Source: Gnetum montanum
Lineage: Eukaryota > Streptophyta > Gnetopsida > Gnetales > Gnetaceae
Reading direction: 5' to 3'
DNA: 64,000 bases
Assembly: GCA_015680685.1 (NCBI GenBank)
Contig: MNCI01027083.1
Span: 23,174-87,173, forward strand
The position numbers were made by a program, and so were the translations under genes. Positions 46,209 to 57,899 of the stretch are shown in pieces. The stretch's first letter is position 1; each line of letters opens with the position of its first letter. The notes under the pieces are model-generated. The model saw only the letters and a list, made by a program, of their open reading frames with translations, was not told the DNA's origin and did not search any database.

Positions 46209-48007
46209 TGAAACACCCTAAAATTTTGGAACCCTCTTGCTTCACCAAGGTCTCAGAATTTAGGCAAAGAATTTCTACAAGTGCGGCATCATGACATTTT
46301 GGCAAGAAATGGATGCTCTAAGTTTAGACTATCTAGTTTGGCAAGCTTTCTACACCTAGTGTCTATAGGCCCGAACTCTCTAGCCTGCCCACTTGGATAA
46401 TTCATCTGGCTAACAATTCACTTAGAAACCATACGTTGAGTTGTCAACGGTGCTCAAGATGTGCAAAATAGTTTGGCAAGTTTTCTAGTTAATAAGTTTT
46501 CTGTGCTACGCTATGCTATGTAGTGTAGCAGGCCTCAGGAGATAGTTGTTCAGGCAATCAACTGTGAATTATTGCAAGGAAAATTGCTATGTTGTGCTAC
46601 ATTACGTAGCGTAGCACAATGTAGCAAAAGCAAGATAGAAAGGCCCAACTTACTTAGTGATTTCAATTGCACTCAGCAAGCACCTTTGGCCTTCAAAACC
46701 AATTGCTTCACTCGACTTCAAGTCCTTCAGCAAAGCTCCTCTTACTAGAAAAGTAGCAGATCAAGCAACAAGCAAGCTATGTTGGCTGCTATGCTATGCT
46801 ATGCTACGTAGCATAGCATAGCATAGCGATGATGCAAGAATGACAAAAGACATCTCAAAATGCAGGATCAGCAAGTTCAAAGGCTTCACATCGTAGAGAA
46901 CAAAGGTTGCAGATTGTCAGCATGATCATTAGACAAACATTTACAAGTTAGGTGCAAATCGTAGTTAAGGCTAGCTACTACACTATGCTACGCTATGTAG
47001 CATAGTAAACATGCAGAACTAGCCAATACACTTCAAAGGCTTCCAGCACCTATAATTAACTCCAACGCAAATTTCTTCTTCAAAGTGGTGGCTATGCTAT
47101 GCTACGCTACATAGCGTAGCAAGAAGCTATGTTACACTAATAGGCTATGCTCCACAGCGTAGCAAGCGTCTACACTACATTAGTGCACTTCACTCCTTGT
47201 CTGCATCATTAGCACACCTAACCCCAGAAACTCTAGTTTTGATAGCGTGATTACAATGCAATAGGCTTATTAATCAGCTTTGCATGTCCATGCAGCATGG
47301 ACATGTCAACATCTTGTGGGTCCAGGACACATGGTGTCCAAACTGCATCTCTCGCATCCTCCTGGGCCTATAAATACCCTGACGAGCAACGCTCGAAGGA
47401 TTGACAAGTTGGCAAAAAATTGGGTTGGAAAATTTTTCATGGTTGGCAATTTGAGAGCTTAAAGGGTTGACAATCTTGAGCATTGTTAACATTTGTGAGT
47501 TGGAAAAACTTAAGTAGTTGGCATTCTCGTTTGGCATTCTGTTAGCTCTTTTCTATTGCCTTTGTAGCATTTTTCATCCTTAGCTCTTGAATCTGCATTC
47601 AAGCATATAGTTGGCTTGCTTTGAATGTCTTGGTTACTTTTGGGATCTCTGTGCTTCCCGGCATTGCACAATCGATTGTATCCACCTTGACAAAGTAAAG
47701 CCATAGTCTTGAAGCGGTGCATTTCTTAACTCTATTTTACTTTATTCTCCTGCTTATCATTGCATTTTACATCATTTTCATTTCCTCTCATATAATAATT
47801 ACTATTTTATGCTATAAACATTGTTTTCAAATTACACATTTGCAAAAGGTTTAGTGACATTGACTAAGTCCCTATCTGATCGACCAAACCATTCAGGGCA
47901 CCCTGTTTATATTTTATCTAGCACAGCCCTCACACGGATCTGAGGTTAAGACTATCTAATCAAAAACCTCTCGGTGTTTCCAGCCACCAAAATTTTTGAT
48001 TGCTACA
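46209..48007 (+). repeat. 3' LTR of element 1
   Basis: 1799 bp, partner of 28622-30459. TATA box at 47368-47376; the same series of GCTACGC palindromes (46505-46530, 46585-46625, 46787-46828, 46980-47005, 47090-47165). Confidence 0.9.
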
Positions 48008-48181
48008 CCCTATTTGTCAATTAAGTTTGTATGTAGGAGTTTTCCTCATATTGCCTTACATACTTTTGCAATGTGGACTACATCATGCCCTGTATGGCCT
48101 TGGCTTATTCCTTGTCACCACTGGCTAAGTATTTGATCATAGCCGTGACGAAAATTTTTGAATCTTGATTAGTTTCTTGCA
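48008..48181 (-). repeat. 5' LTR of element 2, remainder beyond the insertion
   Basis: Text such as TATGTAGGAGTTTTCCTCAT and TTGTCACCACTGGCTAAGTA continues the alignment with 24585-24736 exactly where 28620 left off. This shows that element 1 landed inside this LTR. Confidence 0.9.
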
Positions 48182-48196
48182 TCAAAGTTCCATTTT

Positions 48197-48832
48197 TCTT
48201 TTTTTTTTCTTTATTTCATCGAGGTTCTGCAGCTTTGATGGTGCTCCTACTAGTGTGGCAAATGCCATGTTGGCATCATGAACAAGCATACTACAACTAC
48301 CATTAAAGAGTACCTTGGTGTTGTGATTGAGGATGATTTTGATGTAATTTTTGTCATGAAGCATAGAGGAATTATAGATTGTTCTATGTTTTGGGGCTTT
48401 TTGTCAATTTTTTTTGGTTTATTGATGATGTTTATTTTGTTTTGAAGTAGTTTATTATAGTAACCCTTCCAATCCTTTTTCAATGTAATTAAACTAGATA
48501 TTATGCAAGGTACACTCATTGTTTTTGTTTTGTAGATTACGTAATAAAATTAATGACACAATTTTTCTATGAAATCATCATTGGTTCATCCTTCTTAATA
48601 AACCCAATTTCATGATATTGTAGAAATAATCTATTAAACAGAGAGCCATTTTGCGGAGGTGGCCCCTAAAATTCATCATACCAATTAGCATAAAATGCAA
48701 CAATATAAGCACATGAGGTTTTCTTAATATAATAACACAATTGGATCAAATGGTATTGGCAATGGCATTTTGGGCCACTATGAAAAGAAGTTGTAAATTC
48801 ACTTTGTGAAAATCAACATCAATAACCATGGG
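48197..48832 (-). repeat. Segment X, right copy
   Basis: Reverse complement of 24741-25372 with scattered differences (e.g. AATCAACATCAATAACCATG at the far end matches CATGGTTATTGATGTTGATT). Broken minus-strand frames at 48519-48250 and 48928-48746. Lies directly outside element 2, within element 3 coordinates. Confidence 0.7.
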
Positions 48833-49320
48833 ATTGCCAAGAGAAAATGTGGTAGAGGTGTGTTGCCCTAAAAACCTTTTCAAAATATTATAGTTTCTAC
48901 ATAATTTTTTGCAATAACCAATGCACATAAACCAATTAATAACTGTTCATTTTTTCCACCTAAAACAATTTCCTTTTCAACCTTCCAGCGAAAGAATGTA
49001 GCCTTGCGTCTTCAAATGCAGTCACACCCCCTTCAGTATTGATATTAGCTTCCTAAGACATTTCTCCTAACTTCTCAAATGTATCAATCTCATTTATTTT
49101 AAGTTGCATTAGCTTCAACTACTATGCCATGGAATGGTTTAACATGACAACACAAACNTAACATGACAAAAACTAAGTGCTCCAGTGTACATTTTTATAA
49201 TGATTAAAAAATTGTGGCATTTAGGAAAACAAAATTGAACACTAGGACAAAACTAATAAGCATAATTCCTTAGATGATGCAAATACATTGGATAAGATCA
49301 AATGGTCCCAAGCGGTGGAG
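48833..49320. other. Unassigned DNA of element 3, with assembly gap
   Basis: No gene seen. A single N at 49158 sits between near-duplicate words (AACATGACAACACAAAC and TAACATGACAAAAAC), suggesting a forced join. Confidence 0.4.
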
Positions 49321-49329
49321 GCTTCTAAG

Positions 49330-52138
49330 GCTTTCAAAGGCCTTCTTCTTCTTTAGGTGCATGCAATGGTTAAGGGGGTTGTGGTTGTCTTGTCACAACT
49401 ACAACTTCTAGTGGAAAATGAAAGGCATCCAATAGTGCCTTCATATTCTCCTCCTTACTTTTATTATCATTGATAGTCCACATAGCTTTTCCAATGTGGG
49501 TTGGAATAGTAATATCCCATGAATAGTTCATTTATGAGAACAACTCCTTAACATTCACCAACTATTTAGCAAACTGTTTATGTTTGATATTGAATTCTTT
49601 GAGTGCATTACACAGTTCCTAATAGTTATTCATCTGCTTAGTTAGGTTCTCAGTAGTTTATCATTAATTGGTAAACTTCTCTTTGAGAACCTCAAATTTG
49701 GCATTGACAATCTCAAGCTTCCGCTTGGTGTCTTTGTAATGCTTAAACGTAGCCTTGTATAGCATGTATAAGATGGCCACTTATTTCTCTAATTTTGACC
49801 ATGGCCTACTGGAAGTGAGCATTGCTAGATTTGCATAACAGATATTGGCAAGCTCCATGTACTCTATCATCTCCTTGATCTATAGCTCTTTCATGTAGAC
49901 CTCTACTTTGTTGTAGTCATTGAAGATAGGCTACTAGACATCACCTCCTTCCTTGAGTTGCTCAAGTGCCCCATTGGCTTTTTCCTTTGCCACATGGATA
50001 TGATTTTCATTTATTTCTTTCTATAGACCAACTTGATCTCTATAATGGTTCTTAACTCTCTCAAATATGAGAGCCTTGTTTTTCTAGGCAACTATCTCTA
50101 TTGGAGATTTTTGGCAAAGAGCACAGATTTCTTCCATGAATAGATTTCTATTTTCTACTACAAATCTCCTCAATTCATTGTTTACACTAGCTATATGCTC
50201 CTATTCTTTATGGATAAAATCTTACATCTACTACTTTTGGACATTAACATTCCACAAGTAATGATTTTCTGTGGTTAGGATTGCATTCTCTTGGTGCATC
50301 TAGACCAAGTCCTTTTAAATGATGTACATTTTGGCATTGGTCATGAATTGGTTAAATATGGGTTTCTCCATCTCATTCTCAACCTTTTTGAGCTTTTCTT
50401 CAAGTTTTTTGAAGTCATCATCATGTGTCAATGCAGGGTTGAGAAATGCAAGATTAGTGAGATGGGCTATTAATTCGGCAACCGCCACAACCAAGTGTTG
50501 ATTCTCAGCTCATGTTGTTTTGAGCTATCCCCTTAAATATTATGCATTTTCTCCTCACTTCTAGTAGGTTTGAATGGATTGTAGTGATTGTATCCAAAAG
50601 ATCAAAGGCATTCGAAATCAACTTCCTAGTTCCCACTCGTCGGTCTAGCAACTCCTTATGCTAGGTTGCACTTAATCTATCGCTAAGGGTTCCTATAGAA
50701 GTCTGCACATCTCTAAGTGTAGAAATGTTTGGTATAAATAGCCTAGGTGCATTCAATGCTTCAAAAATTCTATCAAAAATAACCTCTTCCATAGTATCCT
50801 ACCCATGGTGCTTCATCACCAAGATAGTTGCCCCCTTGTCGTCCTCCAAATGCACCAAGAAAGTAGTAGCATTCCTAGAGATTTCTGGGAATTACTACTA
50901 TTGAGAGAGATATACTATTATTTCTCAAGTGCCAGGATTTGATCTCATAGGAAGCTAAATTCTTTAGGCTAATAAAATTGATCCACCTTTCTCCATCTAG
51001 CTTATGGTTCAAGCCACTTCATCAAGGTGTTTCATCATTGGGCAATACATAGATGGATCACCACCACTTGTTCCTGTTCACTACTCCTACTCATTTAAGA
51101 GCTACTCTCAAATCTTGCAGATATGCTCAAGAGTAGCATAGGAATCCAATGTTATTTCATGAGTGGATGGTGGAGGTGGTGGTTGTTTCTTCTCTTCTTG
51201 AATGACTTTGGCAAGCACTTTTTCCTTCATCATCTCTACTTAGGAAGTAGATGTAGCATGTCAAACAATGTCATTTGTGTAGCATGTTATCCCTTCCCTA
51301 TTGCATAACTTCTGGATGAGGCATGGGAAAGGGAATGCCTTCTTTTCATGTTCATTTTCCTTAAACCAATTTTCTATCTTAAGATAGATCAGCTATTGAA
51401 GGAGGATAGGAAATCTATCACTTAGAGCAGCACACACACCAGCAGAGAAAGTTGTGATCTTGCTTAGCCTCACTATTGGATTTAGGTAAAAGGCTACAAT
51501 CTTGAAATACACACATTCTATTATGGTTAGTGCACCAAAATCCTTACAATCGACTCCATAACACTGCTACATCCATTCATTCTTGACACTAGGAGATGTC
51601 TACATTAGAATCTCTACTAAATTTTCCCTAGTTTCTAGTAACCCAAGGGCCTCTACAATGGATTTCACCAAGTAGGACACTAAAATGTCCTTCATCTTGA
51701 CTATTGAACTAACTTGCTAATTGTTTCAAAATAAGTATTTCTCTCCCATGTACCACTCTCTACTAGAAGTGATTGTGGGCCACATGGGAGAGTTTTGCAA
51801 TTAAGCTTTAACTTTTAGAGGGATGAACTCTATGAAAGGTCCAAAGTTTAAGTCTTGGAAAATAAATTTCTAGAACTCCTTGTTCATAATCTACTTGAGG
51901 TAGGCCTTCATCAAGTTAACCTCAAGGCCTCCATCTAATTAATCTTTAACTATTCTGTTGTAACCACTTCTTCAAAAATCTATTGAATAAATTCCACTTT
52001 AGGCTCCTCCCAAAGTGATCCTGCTGCATGGATCTCTGCTGGCTCATGGGACTATTCTTGATCCCTTCCTATTTATGGTCGTTTGTCCCTTTTTTGGGAT
52101 GGTCCTCCTTCCTACAAATGCTTTGCTTTAGGTGCCAT
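49330..52138 (-). pseudogene. Extra ORF of the Athila-like element, downstream of integrase
   Basis: About 2.8 kb of minus-strand coding text with scattered stops. Start MAPKAKHL at 52138. The middle part reads MKDILVSYLVKSIVEALGLL, ALTIIECVYFKIVAFYLNPI and KAFPFPCLIQKLCNREGI, the last resembling the LPFPxLIxxLCxxxGV signature of plant-transposon ORF proteins. The later part is a long hydrophilic helix (coiled coil) ending near ENMKALLDAFHFPLE. It occupies the env-like position of Athila elements but shows no obvious signal peptide or membrane anchor. A partial second copy is at 62700-64000. Confidence 0.6.
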
Positions 52139-54300
52139 CTATGGTCAAAACACAACCAAGGATTAGCATTCATGTGTAACTTAGGCTAATTTTGGACCAT
52201 GGCAAATTGATTGTTTTATTCTTATTTTAATGATTTTTAACTTAGAATGTTACTGGAGCTTATTAAAAGGGTTTAACTCTCATAATTTGATGTTTTAATG
52301 TTGATTTCTTTGTTAAACATTTATGGGAGTTAGAAATATTCCCAAAAAAATTTCTAAAACTTAAGGTTTATGGCCTCCACAATGAAGAGCTTACCTCTAG
52401 TAGCTATAGGGTTAAACAACATAGTGAATCAATCAAAAAATTAGGAAGATATGGCTCTTGGAAGGTTCTAGGCTCTAAAAATTTCAAAATATCCCCCTTC
52501 ATTTATGAGAAAATGTGAGAAATTCTTAAGTGTTCATGCATATTTATAAGTTTTCTTGCCCTACGTTGATGGGATCTTGTCAACAAGTGGGATGCGTATA
52601 CAAGATCCCATCGATGAAGTTGTAGGAGAAAATTTTTCACTTTAATATTTCAAAAATTATGAGGATTTTTGACATTAAATTGGGGTCCATAGAAATCTAT
52701 AAAAGCTATGAGCATGATGAAAACATTAGAAGAGAACTAGAAAGTTCACAAAATTGGAGAAATTGACTTGGAGAATGAAATTTTTTAAGGAGTGCACAAT
52801 TGGATGCATGATGGGGCACATGAATGATTTGATTACTAGAATGCCTAAGGATAAGAAACTTAATTAATCCAACCAAGAGATATCCAAGTGGATCCTCCCC
52901 ATAGCAAGTACATGTACTTTTTGCCCTTACATATCCTCAAATCAAGGAGTCCATGGACCCCATAGTTAATTAATGATTATGAAAAGTTAAGGACTAAATT
53001 CGGAACAATATACCTAAGAACTTCAACACGTCAAACTAAGACATCAAAAAAGACATGGAAACTAATAGTGAGGTGAATTATGGAAAGCAGTGATGGATGA
53101 GAGAGAAGATGGAATGAAGTTTCTAATCATGGTCACATGAAGTCCCTTGTGGATTTTATGGTTAAATGACCAGATAAAGTCCATCCTTAGTTTAGATCAA
53201 AGACAACCACTTTTAGTGACTTTACATTGCCACTCTAAGGCTAAACCATCCTCTTGAGATACAAGAATGCTCCCTCAAATCAATCACTATTCCTTATGAG
53301 AGAAGAAAAGAGAAGTAGGAAGTGAGAAAGGGCCTTAGTTAGAGGGGACTTTCAAGCATGAGTAACATGGCTTTCTAGTGCCATAATAAGTGCTTATAGC
53401 CCATTATTTTCTCTAAGGGGTGTGATTTTAATTCCCATAATTTTTTATTTTTTTTTATTTTTTTTGGATTTTATGTTTTTATGAATTTTTGGATGGGAAC
53501 CACACTATGTAAAGACTTATTAACTTCTTGTTATTGGTCAACACGGGATGGTAAGAAATCCATGAAAATAAAATTGCACTCAAGTAAGTAGAAAGGTACA
53601 AAGAGTGTTGAATCCTCTTGAAGTCATACCCTATGCAAACCTTTGAATCTTTTTCAAGTTTGTAAACTACTGAGGTCATAGGTTCATTAAAGTTTCATTA
53701 ATGAAAAAGGGACTACATACTTCCAAAACCAAGAAGACCATAGAGTTTGTGGATGGTTGGATGATGTGGATTCTCTACCTATTCCATTCAAAAGAAATGA
53801 TGTCTTAATCATTAGTCATCAAAATTCAAAAATAGACACTAGACATTAGCAGTCAAAAACATTGAGTACAAACCACCATTATCAAACAACTACAACATCA
53901 TTATGCCTTGTTGGCAACAAAGCACTTTATTAGAAAACAAGAAAACTTCACACCAAAATAAAGTAAAATATAAAAGAAATTGAAAAATGTTCAAGAATGT
54001 TAAAACATACTAACAATGTTGTAAAACAAAAATTGGAAAAAACAATAAAGTGTAAAATAAAAAGATGTAAAAATAAAAAGTGTCAAACTAAAAATAGAAA
54101 AAACTAAAGAGTCATTTTAATGACTAGCACAGATGGCCATATTTCCCATAATTGGGTTGAAATGAGGAGATCTGAAAAATTGAGCATGGTTGTCCATCCA
54201 AGAAGGCATTGCTTTCACTGGCTTGCTTAGGCTCATGGAAAGGTTTTAATTGTTTCATGTTGACCAATTGTTTCTTATTTGGACTTTTAGGTATATTCAC
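52139..54300. other. Non-coding spacer of element 3
   Basis: AT-rich with a T-rich tract at 53440-53465 and A-rich text at 53960-54110. The only open frame over 60 codons (53679-53479, minus) has no recognisable content. Confidence 0.4.
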
Positions 54301-54479
54301 ATGATCATAGAAGAAAAGGTTTCATAAATGTTGTAAGGTCCTTCCCACAACATTTGGAAATTAGTTTGTTAAGGCACATGTATGGGGTTCCAATAGAGGG
54401 CCTTGTCTCCAGGTTGAAATTTTACCTTCCATATTCTAAGGTCATGGCATTTTTTGTTCAATGTCTTATGCACTTCATT

Positions 54480-55370
54480 TAAGGACAATGACACCAATAT
54501 ATTCTCATCTAGGACATTAAGTTTGATCAATTTTTCTTTCTATGCTAGGATAAGGTCAAGATCAAGGTCATAGGTCATTGAAAGTGTACAAAGCTCAGAT
54601 TGGATTGGAAGAGTTGGTAATTTTTGTACACTAGCTCATAGGTAGAATAGCCCATAGGAAGTTTCCATGTTAAGTAGTATGCTTAGAGGGCATTTTTGAG
54701 TTTTGTACTATCATCTCTCCTATATTTGCTAATTGTTCTTGTTAATATTTATGAGATCTCCCTATTGGTAACCTTAGCTTGACCACTGGCTTGGTGGTGG
54801 TAAAGTGTTATTAATTTATGTTCAACCCCAAGTGTTACATGAGTTTCCAAAAAATAGCACCTATAAAATAAGTACCATTGTTACAAATTAGTGCACATGG
54901 GATCCCAAACCTGTTTATGACATTTGTCTATAAAAATTGAGTAGTAGTGGAAGATCTACAGTCAATGCCAACTACTACTTCTGCCCATTTTGTACAATAG
55001 TCAATATTGACTATTATGTACATATTTTCATTTAACATGGGTGTGATGGCACCCATGAATTCAATGCCCCAAATATCGAAGGATTCTAGTGGTTGGATCC
55101 ACTGATAAGTCCCCTTCATTCAAGTGGTCATCCCACCATCTCATTGATAGTGTTCACAAAAGTGGATGAATTGGTGGATGTTCCTGAAGATTGTTGGCCA
55201 ATAATACCCTACCATCAAGATCTTAATAGTCATACATCTCCTTACATAGTGCTCCCTAGAAGGACCCTCATGAGCATCTTGGAGAATGCATAGTTGAGCA
55301 ACATCAAGAACACACCAATGAACCAAGCCATCAATGCACACCTTGTAAAGATGTCTATTATTCTCCATGA
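54480..55370 (-). pseudogene. Integrase of the Athila-like element
   Basis: The minus strand shows the zinc domain end (VGYYWPTIFRNIHQFIHFCE at 55230-55145). The core follows: ESFDIWGIEFMGAITP, then INIDYCTKWAEVVV-like text with the first catalytic Asp. The second Asp is changed to Asn (ALICNNGTYF, about 54900). At the third position the text reads HQASGQAKVTNREIS (about 54765-54810), Lys replacing the catalytic Glu. It cannot have been active in this state. Confidence 0.85.
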
Positions 55371-55559
55371 AGCATTTGTTTTGATGAAGAAACTATTATT
55401 TCTTCTTGTGGTGTAACTCTTGTGGCATCTTGTAAGTAAGAAGATAAGTGAAGATGTCATCATACCATGTAGGTTTAGTGGGCATTGTTCAATTATTGCA
55501 CTGGCAAAGAGGAGTTCATTAGAAAATTGAGCAGAGAGTAGGCTCTCCTCCTCTTTGTT

Positions 55560-55870
55560 GTCCCATTGTAACTAAGATAGGTGATCAGTGATCACATTCT
55601 TAGTTCCCTTTCGATCTACCATTGTAAGATAAAAATCCTTTAAGATCACTAGCCACCATATGATATGAGGGCTCATTGTTGGCTTGTTCATGAGGAAGAA
55701 AATGGCATTGTGATCTATGTGCACAAAGACCTTGTATCTAAGCACATAGTTCTTGAACTTCTCCATGGCTTACATCACCACCATTAGCTCTTTTTCCATT
55801 ATGGTGTAGTTGAGTTGTGCATCCACAATACTTTGGCTTACATAGTGGATGTAATAAGGATGTTTCTGAT
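55560..55870 (-). pseudogene. RNase H of the Athila-like element
   Basis: Legible text: NYTIMEKELMVVM (Glu), VFVHIDHNAIFFLMNKP (Asp), then IIWWLVILKDFYLTMVDRKG and NVITDHLS, the standard end of gypsy RNase H. The first half (SNYALEVVLM) lies near 55900. Confidence 0.8.
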
Positions 55871-56780
55871 CATCCAACTACATAAGTACAACTTCCAAGG
55901 CATAGTTCGATGTGTTCATCATGATGTGAAATGGATGAGACCAATCAAGTGCTCGTAGACTTCAAGTTTCTACAAGGTTTTCTTTGAGTTGCTAGAATGT
56001 CTTTTCACATTCCTTGGTCCATATGAATGGAGAATCTTTCTCTGTAAGTTTGACCAATGGTTTAGCAATCATAGAGAAATTATCTATGAATCACCAGTAG
56101 TAGCCAATGTGTCCAAGGAATGACCAAATATCTTTAATATTTTTTGGCTGATGGATTATTCCTTGGATGATCCTAATCTTTTTAGGATCCACCTCAATCT
56201 TGGCTTGAGAAATTCTATGCCCTAACGTAATGCCCTTCTAGACCATGAGATGGCTCTTTTGCCAATTAAGCCAAAGGTTGGTATCCATGCATCTTTTAAG
56301 TACTTACTGAAGGTAGTTAAGTTCTTGCTCAAACGTAGTGTCATAGCTGGAGAAGTCATCTATGAAGACTTCCACCCTACTACCAATCTATTATTGAAAA
56401 ATGCTTAAGACTATATGTTGAAAAGTTGTAGGGACATTGCACAAACTAAATGACATCTTTCTATGTGCAAAAGTTTCCCAAGGACTTGTGAATGTAGTTT
56501 TGGCATGATCATTTGGAAGGATCTAAATTTGGTTATAGCCATTATAACCATTGACAAAACTATAATAACAATGCCTAGAGATGGTGTCCAACACTTGATC
56601 CACAAATGGCAACAAGCAATGATCTTTGAATGTTGCCATGTTCAATAGCCTAAGATCAATACACACACTTCACTTGCCATCTTTATTTGGTACAATTACA
56701 AGTGAGCTAACCCACTCACTATCCTCAATTAGATAGGTGAACCCCATCTTAAGGAGTTATTCAATTTCCTTGATTATTTA
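55870..56780 (-). pseudogene. Reverse transcriptase of the Athila-like element
   Basis: Motifs in order on the minus strand: SEWVSSLVIVPNKDGKW, RLLNMATFKDHCLLPFVDQV, SFVNGYNGYNQI (the usual first Asp is Asn here), a PFGLCNAP-like stretch decayed to SFSLCNVPTTFQ, and an intact FIDD box (VEVFIDDFS) at about 56354-56365. Then HRISQAKIEVDPKKI and DIWSFLGHIGYY. Several stops. Confidence 0.85.
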
Positions 56781-57389
56781 CTTCAATTTGGGGTTCAACC
56801 ATCACTATGGTTGCCACTTTAGCTTGGTGGAAGGATCAATATAGATGTGATGCTAGCATATCCTAGGATCAATCCTAGTGAATTCAGGATATGACCAAGC
56901 AAAGGATGTTGGCCATCTATTGACCACATTCAAAATCTTTTTCTACTTAGGCATAAGGTTGGCATTGATTATTACTATCTTCCCATTTTTCAAAAATGCA
57001 TACTCCATGTCAACAATTAGAGTTTTCAACTATAAGGCCTCTTGTTTGAAATTTTGAAGGATTTCCAAATCTCTCCAATAAGTATCATCATATTCATCAT
57101 CGAAGAGCTGGTGATGAACTTGCTTCAATTCATTCATGCCTTCAACATAGGAACATGTTAAGCTCTCAATTTTGTGGCTATTGTGTATAGGCACCTTTGA
57201 ATTTTAAATTAATTTGCATACTATGTGCATGCTAAGATTGATGCACTTTTTACATACTAGATTTTTTGCACCTAGTTGCACCCCATATCTCTATGCATGA
57301 TGCATGGAACTCTCTTCTTCCAACTTTATCAAATTCATTCTTCTTGAAAATTTTTAAGGAAAGGTCTTTGATGTCCATTCATGCATCAA

Positions 57390-57720
57390 TGGTGCTCAAC
57401 CAATCCTTCCCATAATAATTGAAAAGTCCCTCTTATAGTTGTCAACCTTGATCACCAAGAAATCAACAGGAGAGGACCATCCATAGACAATGGTCAAAAT
57501 ATCCTCCACTAGTTCCAAGGGAATAGTGATAGACTGATTTGCCATTTCTAAACCAATGTTTCTCTCCTTAATAGGAGGCAAGTTCTAGGCTTTGTACATT
57601 TTGTGAGAAATCAGATTGACACTAGAATCTGAATCAAAAAGAGACTCACATGGCTCATTCCCAACAATATGTAAGTAGATGAGGAAACTCTCAGGATTAA
57701 GTCTTTTCCTATGAAGGTTT
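57390..57720 (-). pseudogene. Aspartic protease of the Athila-like element
   Basis: SLFDSDSSVNLISHKMYK (near 57600-57655) stands for the active-site loop, with D-S-D in place of D-x-G. The open frame 57581-57396 gives LELVEDILTIVYGWSSPVDF and DFSIIMGRIG, the usual Athila-type protease end (I-x-G-R). Confidence 0.75.
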
Positions 57721-57899
57721 GTATCCTTGATCTAATCAGATACAACATGGGTTAACATGACTATGCAAATCTTAGGAGGCATTTGGTTTGAAAGTTTCTT
57801 ATAAGAAATAGATGTAGAGGATGAAGGAGACATAGGACAACTAGGCACATGATTCAGTGAGGGCTTTGTATGACTCTTGATTTAGAAGAATAGTCATTC

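Larger units (their letters stand above)
28622..48007 (+). mobile_element. Tat/Ogre-like Ty3/gypsy element (element 1), about 19.4 kb
   Basis: 5' LTR 28622-30459 and 3' LTR 46209-48007, both TGAAACACCCTA...CTACA. The 5-bp flanks are CCCTG and CCCTA (ACCCT is perfect if the boundary is shifted one base). Plus-strand order: gag, protease, a 6-kb gap, RT, RNase H, a second archaeal-type RNase H, integrase, a tandem array, polypurine tract AAAGAGGGG. A second RNase H and large size are hallmarks of the Tat lineage. In the first 125 or so LTR bases I count roughly 15 percent differences by eye, mostly transitions, so it is old. Every domain has stops. Confidence 0.9.
22427..48181 (-). mobile_element. 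Pol-less LTR element with 2.3-kb LTRs (element 2), split by element 1
   Basis: Direct repeats 22427-24736 and 26508-28621 + 48008-48181 are long and alignable end to end. The interior is only 1.77 kb and holds a gag-like fragment and one captured-looking segment. TCAAA lies at both outer edges (22421-22425 and 48182-48186) with one extra base on the left, which fits a target duplication. Orientation is minus because a leader motif shared with element 1 (CTAGAAGGAGGGC) follows the LTR on that strand. No protease, RT or integrase, so it would need another element's enzymes. Confidence 0.75.

Noticed and set aside
54535-54723. Possible host gene in the 52-54.5 kb spacer
   Set aside because: Text here is the decayed C-terminal end of the integrase and AT-rich spacer; no exon-like frame on either strand.
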